From Heterodera schachtii (lineage: Eukaryota; Nematoda; Chromadorea; Rhabditida; Heteroderidae): DNA of 64,000 bases. The DNA is taken from assembly GCA_023374025.1 (NCBI GenBank), contig SIJG01000002.1, positions 2,301,626-2,365,625 of the forward strand. The letters run 5' to 3'. A model generated the notes under the pieces. That model was not told where the DNA came from. It made no database searches and saw nothing but the letters and a program-made list of their open reading frames with translations. A program made the position numbers and the translations under genes. Positions 61,124 through 64,000 of the stretch are shown piece by piece. Position 1 is the stretch's first letter. Every line of letters starts with the position of its first letter.

Positions 61124-62167
61124 TCATTCGCCGTTTGAAGTTGAAGACGATTGGTGTCCAAAAGAGGGGGCCATTTTCGGGTTCATCGGAACATCGCTCA
61201 ACATAGGCTCCAAAAAAGAAAATTGCGGAACGCGAGAAACAGCCATTTTGCTAAAAGTTGGGATTTGAAAGAACGGAAGCCCAAAAGTCTAAATTCCTTT
61301 CTAATTATTGTAACAATTTCTTTTAGAATTTGCTTATTCGCCACTTCTCCCTTTACATGTGCATTGGAGAGAGCGTTTTGGTTGAACTGTGCTGGACACA
61401 TTCGGCCGCTGCGAGCAACAATTTCTCCGCAAAAACTTCCATGGCACTTCCAATAGCCACCGGCACACTGGCCACCATTCTGCCGATGTCTTCGTCACTT
61501 TGCATTACTTTCTTCACTCTCGTCTATAAAAATTACGGATAGAAATATTATTTAAATGCAATAATTGAACTTTTATTTAAAAATTGTATGAAATTCCTTT
61601 TCAATATTCCCTTCCAATTTAGGTCAGGGGTTAGAGATGCGAAAATAATATCATTTTTTATGAAAGGAACCTGAAAACCGTCTGAATACATCTTTTGATT
61701 AGTTTTCAATTTTTTATGTCAAAAATGGGGACCTAGTTTTACTAAAGTATTAATATTATCGTGAAGTTTCCAATTGTATTAATATTCCCGTGCCAATTAC
61801 CGGCTGTATTCGTGCCTGACTGTAGCGGCGCTTTCGAATACGACTGATTTTTGCAAATTCTCCGTCCTCCGGCGTCGAAGTGCTCGCCACATTTTGCTGT
61901 TCATCCTCGTCGGTGCTCAATTCTTTGTTGTCAGTCTGAAACAAAGCCAAGTAAAAATGTCAAAATTGGTTTTGCTTTTGCCTTTTTCGCCGCATTTTCC
62001 ATTGTGCCTTCATTTGTTTTTCTGACAGAATTCAGTGATGAAATGATTAATTGAGTTGTCGGGTCTGATGCACTCGAAGACGATGCCACTTCTTTGGTGC
62101 TGAATAAACTGTTGATCGAAAACGAAAGACGGCCGAACTGCTCAGCATCAGCAGAACTTTTCATCAT
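61124..62167 (-). CDS. drap-1: NC2-alpha / DRAP1-like histone-fold transcription repressor
   Basis: With NC2-beta, DRAP1 binds TBP on promoters and blocks TFIIA/TFIIB entry. The histone fold is assembled from three exons: RIRKRRYSQARI, KKVMQSDEDIGRMVASVPVA with AIGSAMEVFAEKLLLAAAEC and SSTKTLSPMHM, then FSFLEPMLSDVP. This matches the family pattern of an ARIKKIMQ start, the DEDIG helix, the T-M-x-x-x-H helix and an FxFLxxLxxxVP end. Unusually, the histone fold is C-terminal, preceded by about 100 disordered residues starting at 62167 (MMKSSADAEQFGRLSFSINS); in vertebrates the fold is N-terminal. A CHRAC/POLE4-type histone-fold protein is an alternative. The stop is at 61124-61126, 200 bp upstream of CRNKL1. 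Confidence 0.72.
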
Positions 62168-63259
62168 AATCTTATAGAATTTATACGGAAATTTCTGTTA
62201 AATGTTATAAAGAAGCGAAAAATGCCAAAATGGGTGGGCAATAAACATCAAAAATAAGGGACGAATCCAAAAATAGTCAGAGACTTTTCTCACCCGTCGG
62301 ACGTGCTATGTCACCAAGCAGCGGACGATGATTTTGTGCGGCGGCGATGGATGGGTGGGAAGGGAATGAGTAACTGCGCTTGACAACGACCTTTCCCACG
62401 CGCCGCTGTTTAAGCACCCGAAATGAGTGAAACAATTTACAAGGGCAACGAAAATTTACAAAGGGAGCGCAAAGTGACAAAGCATAAAGCAGAGAGAGAG
62501 TGCCATTTTGAATTGACACTGCAAAACGCCACGGCGATTATTCGGACAAGCAATTTAAATTTTGTAGGTGTAAGGAGGAGCGTAACACAAAGGAAAAGTT
62601 GGGACTGGCGTGATCTTTTTTCAACTTTTCAACTAATGTAACGTACATACCTATCTAAATGTGGATCCGTCGTGAATTTCAAAAATTCAGAGTAAATTCT
62701 CAAGAAATCTTAGTTTTGAAAGCGTTAAAATATTCATTTCTTTCGCCTGCCACCAATACAAAATAGATCAAAAAGTTAGAAAGTGATTTTAAATTTTTTA
62801 TTTAGGGAAAGTTCAAGTAATTGGCATAGGTGCCTAATTCCATGTCCATTCTATCAGGGTATACATGATATGTCTGTATGTACAATACTTAAATATCTAA
62901 TGAATTGTTAAATTCTCAAACTGATTAGGTACCTACATATAAATAAGCATCATACATTCTTCAGTTTGCTCATTTCCCTTTTCATTCTGATGCACTTTAA
63001 TTATTGTACGCAAAAAGACCCTTAAGAATTCTCTTTTGTTGAAAAAATTTTACAAAATGTAAAGCGTTACTTCAACACTAATAATCATTTGCTACTGTCC
63101 ATGGTGTCCCCCCTCCCCTTTTTGTAAGAAAATTTTTTCGTCAAAAAAACGTGGAAACATGTTTAAAACTAACAGGGCGAGTAACTTCATTTCACTGTAT
63201 TTTCGAGCGGATTAAGCCACCAAATCATTGTGAATTCAGATTTATTTTTTCCAAAATTG
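62168..63259. other. 1.1-kb intergenic region upstream of an unidentified gene
   Basis: AT-rich, with a more balanced segment at about 62270-62560. Frames there are basic on one strand and Ser/Leu-rich on the other, without recognisable features, and I do not call them. The region should contain the divergent 5' control sequences of the DRAP1-like gene and the gene at 63260. Confidence 0.4.
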
Positions 63260-63888
63260 ATGGGAAGAAGAAAGATATCGCGCAACAAGCTTTACGGGAG
63301 AAAATCAATGCAGAAACGCTGGGACAAACGTGATGGAAGGCGAACGGACCCGCCGACTTCGAGTGATGACCAGCAAATGAATCCACTGGTGGCCAAACTT
63401 TTGCGTGGAGAGAGCTTACCCACGAGTCCGCAGCCCACTTCGGTGCACATCCTTTTATTTGTTCCCTAATTATTTTCTTAGGTCGTGCGGCGCTTCAACG
63501 AGGCAATTGGTCCGGTACAGCCCGCGTACTATGCGGAGCAAATTCAGGTCGACTGACAATGAATGGGAAATGTGTAGGACGACAAAGAATTGTCTTGCTA
63601 TTTAGATCTGTGTCGCGAATCCTGGCCGTTTCTTGGCTAGTTGGGTATGTATTCGAACAAATTGTTGTGCGTTATAATCTGTTTCAATTCAGGCGCTGTT
63701 GGTCACCTTATTTGGCGAGGCATGTTTTGTGTTTATCCAAACATTGTTCAAATGGACAGTTATTCTAATGCTTTTATTTATTGTTTCTGATTGTTAAATA
63801 ATTACAGGAGAAGCTCTACGATTTCGTCCGCGAATCCCGATGGACTGAAGCTGAGTTGAAGCCGTTTTTCATCAAGGAGGCTTACTGA
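63260..63888 (+). CDS. unidentified multi-exon gene
   Basis: Exons with good splice signals join to a basic start (MGRRKISRNKLYGRKSMQKR), QMNPLVAKLLRGESLPTSPQ, VVRRFNEAIGPVQPAYYAEQ, ICVANPGRFLASW and ALLVTLFGEA, then EKLYDFVRESRWTEAELKPF ending FIKEAY at 63886-63888. About 140 residues in total. The basic N-terminus could target mitochondria or be RNA-binding; a mildly hydrophobic stretch lies in the middle. I do not recognise the family. The coding case rests on five short exons that stay open and keep phase, and on the well-formed final exon. The 5' end is uncertain, because another frame (63151-63333) overlaps the first exon. Confidence 0.5.
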
Positions 63889-63930
63889 ACATACCATTCG
63901 GAATTTGATCTCCATTACAACAAAAAAAAT

Positions 63931-64000
63931 TGCTTATGTGTCTCAGTTGCATGTGAGATGGTCAACAAAATGGAGTTCCGGGTTCAAATCCCCTTATACG
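63931..64000 (+). other. tRNA-like / SINE-head sequence running off the window
   Basis: GTCTCAGTTGC at about 63940 resembles a tRNA A box and can pair with GAGAT as a D-arm. GGTTCAAATCC at about 63981 matches the B-box consensus. Spacing is near that of a tRNA gene, but the T-stem and acceptor stem do not pair well, so it looks like a tRNA-derived SINE or pseudogene rather than a working tRNA. It is cut by the window edge. Confidence 0.4.

Overview
The window looks like gene-dense nematode nuclear DNA. Almost every gene is split by short introns (about 45-100 bp), genes lie 100-600 bp apart, and several same-strand genes sit close enough to be operonic. The homologues are animal-type, including arginine kinase, a tandem-repeat galectin and a GCK-2-like MAP4K. 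Several introns use GC-AG splice sites, a trait I associate with cyst nematodes (Globodera/Heterodera). That genus-level placement is inference; no database search was possible. Coding ends were set by reading exons across splice sites, so outer coordinates are gene spans including introns.

Layout. 0-6.3 kb: tail of an unknown gene, mitochondrial aspartyl-tRNA synthetase (+), NatB acetyltransferase NAA20 and a small membrane protein (-), and a two-domain galectin (+). 6.4-12.6 kb (-): class III alcohol dehydrogenase, CCT epsilon, arginine kinase. 13.0-18.8 kb (+): a THOC5-like gene with an internal duplication, a CoA-pyrophosphatase Nudix enzyme, and a membrane protein with a long acidic repeat tail. 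19.0-25.8 kb (-): secreted Cu/Zn superoxide dismutase and a MAP4K kinase. 26.5-27.8 kb (+): SLC35B1-type nucleotide-sugar transporter. 28.5-37.2 kb (-): epsinR/CLINT1, spastin-type AAA ATPase, CDT2/DTL and a MED30-like gene, the last three spaced like an operon. 37.7-50.4 kb (+): PP2A scaffold subunit A, a DCAF5-like WD40 protein and pyruvate carboxylase. 50.8-63.9 kb: M17 aminopeptidase (-), ARMT1/DUF89 protein (+), PAPS transporter SLC35B2 (-), crooked-neck splicing factor CRNKL1 (-), NC2-alpha/DRAP1 (-) and an unidentified gene (+).

Most genes are housekeeping: translation, protein folding, splicing, mRNA export, CRL4 ubiquitin ligase receptors (DTL and DCAF5), Golgi transport and central metabolism. 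No toxin, virus or CRISPR feature was seen.

The accessory interest is in repeats. Two copies of an apparently undescribed TIR transposon family (TCATACATG ends, poly-G subterminal runs, 6-bp target duplications) lie in introns of the spastin and PP2A-A genes. A hAT-like MITE with an 8-bp target duplication sits in a duplicated 3' splice site of PP2A-A, and a fold-back element lies in a CLINT1 intron. More than twenty G or C homopolymer runs are scattered through non-coding DNA. Gene-level oddities are loss of the GAD insertion domain from the mitochondrial AspRS, tandem duplication within the THOC5-like gene, and clustered GC-AG introns.
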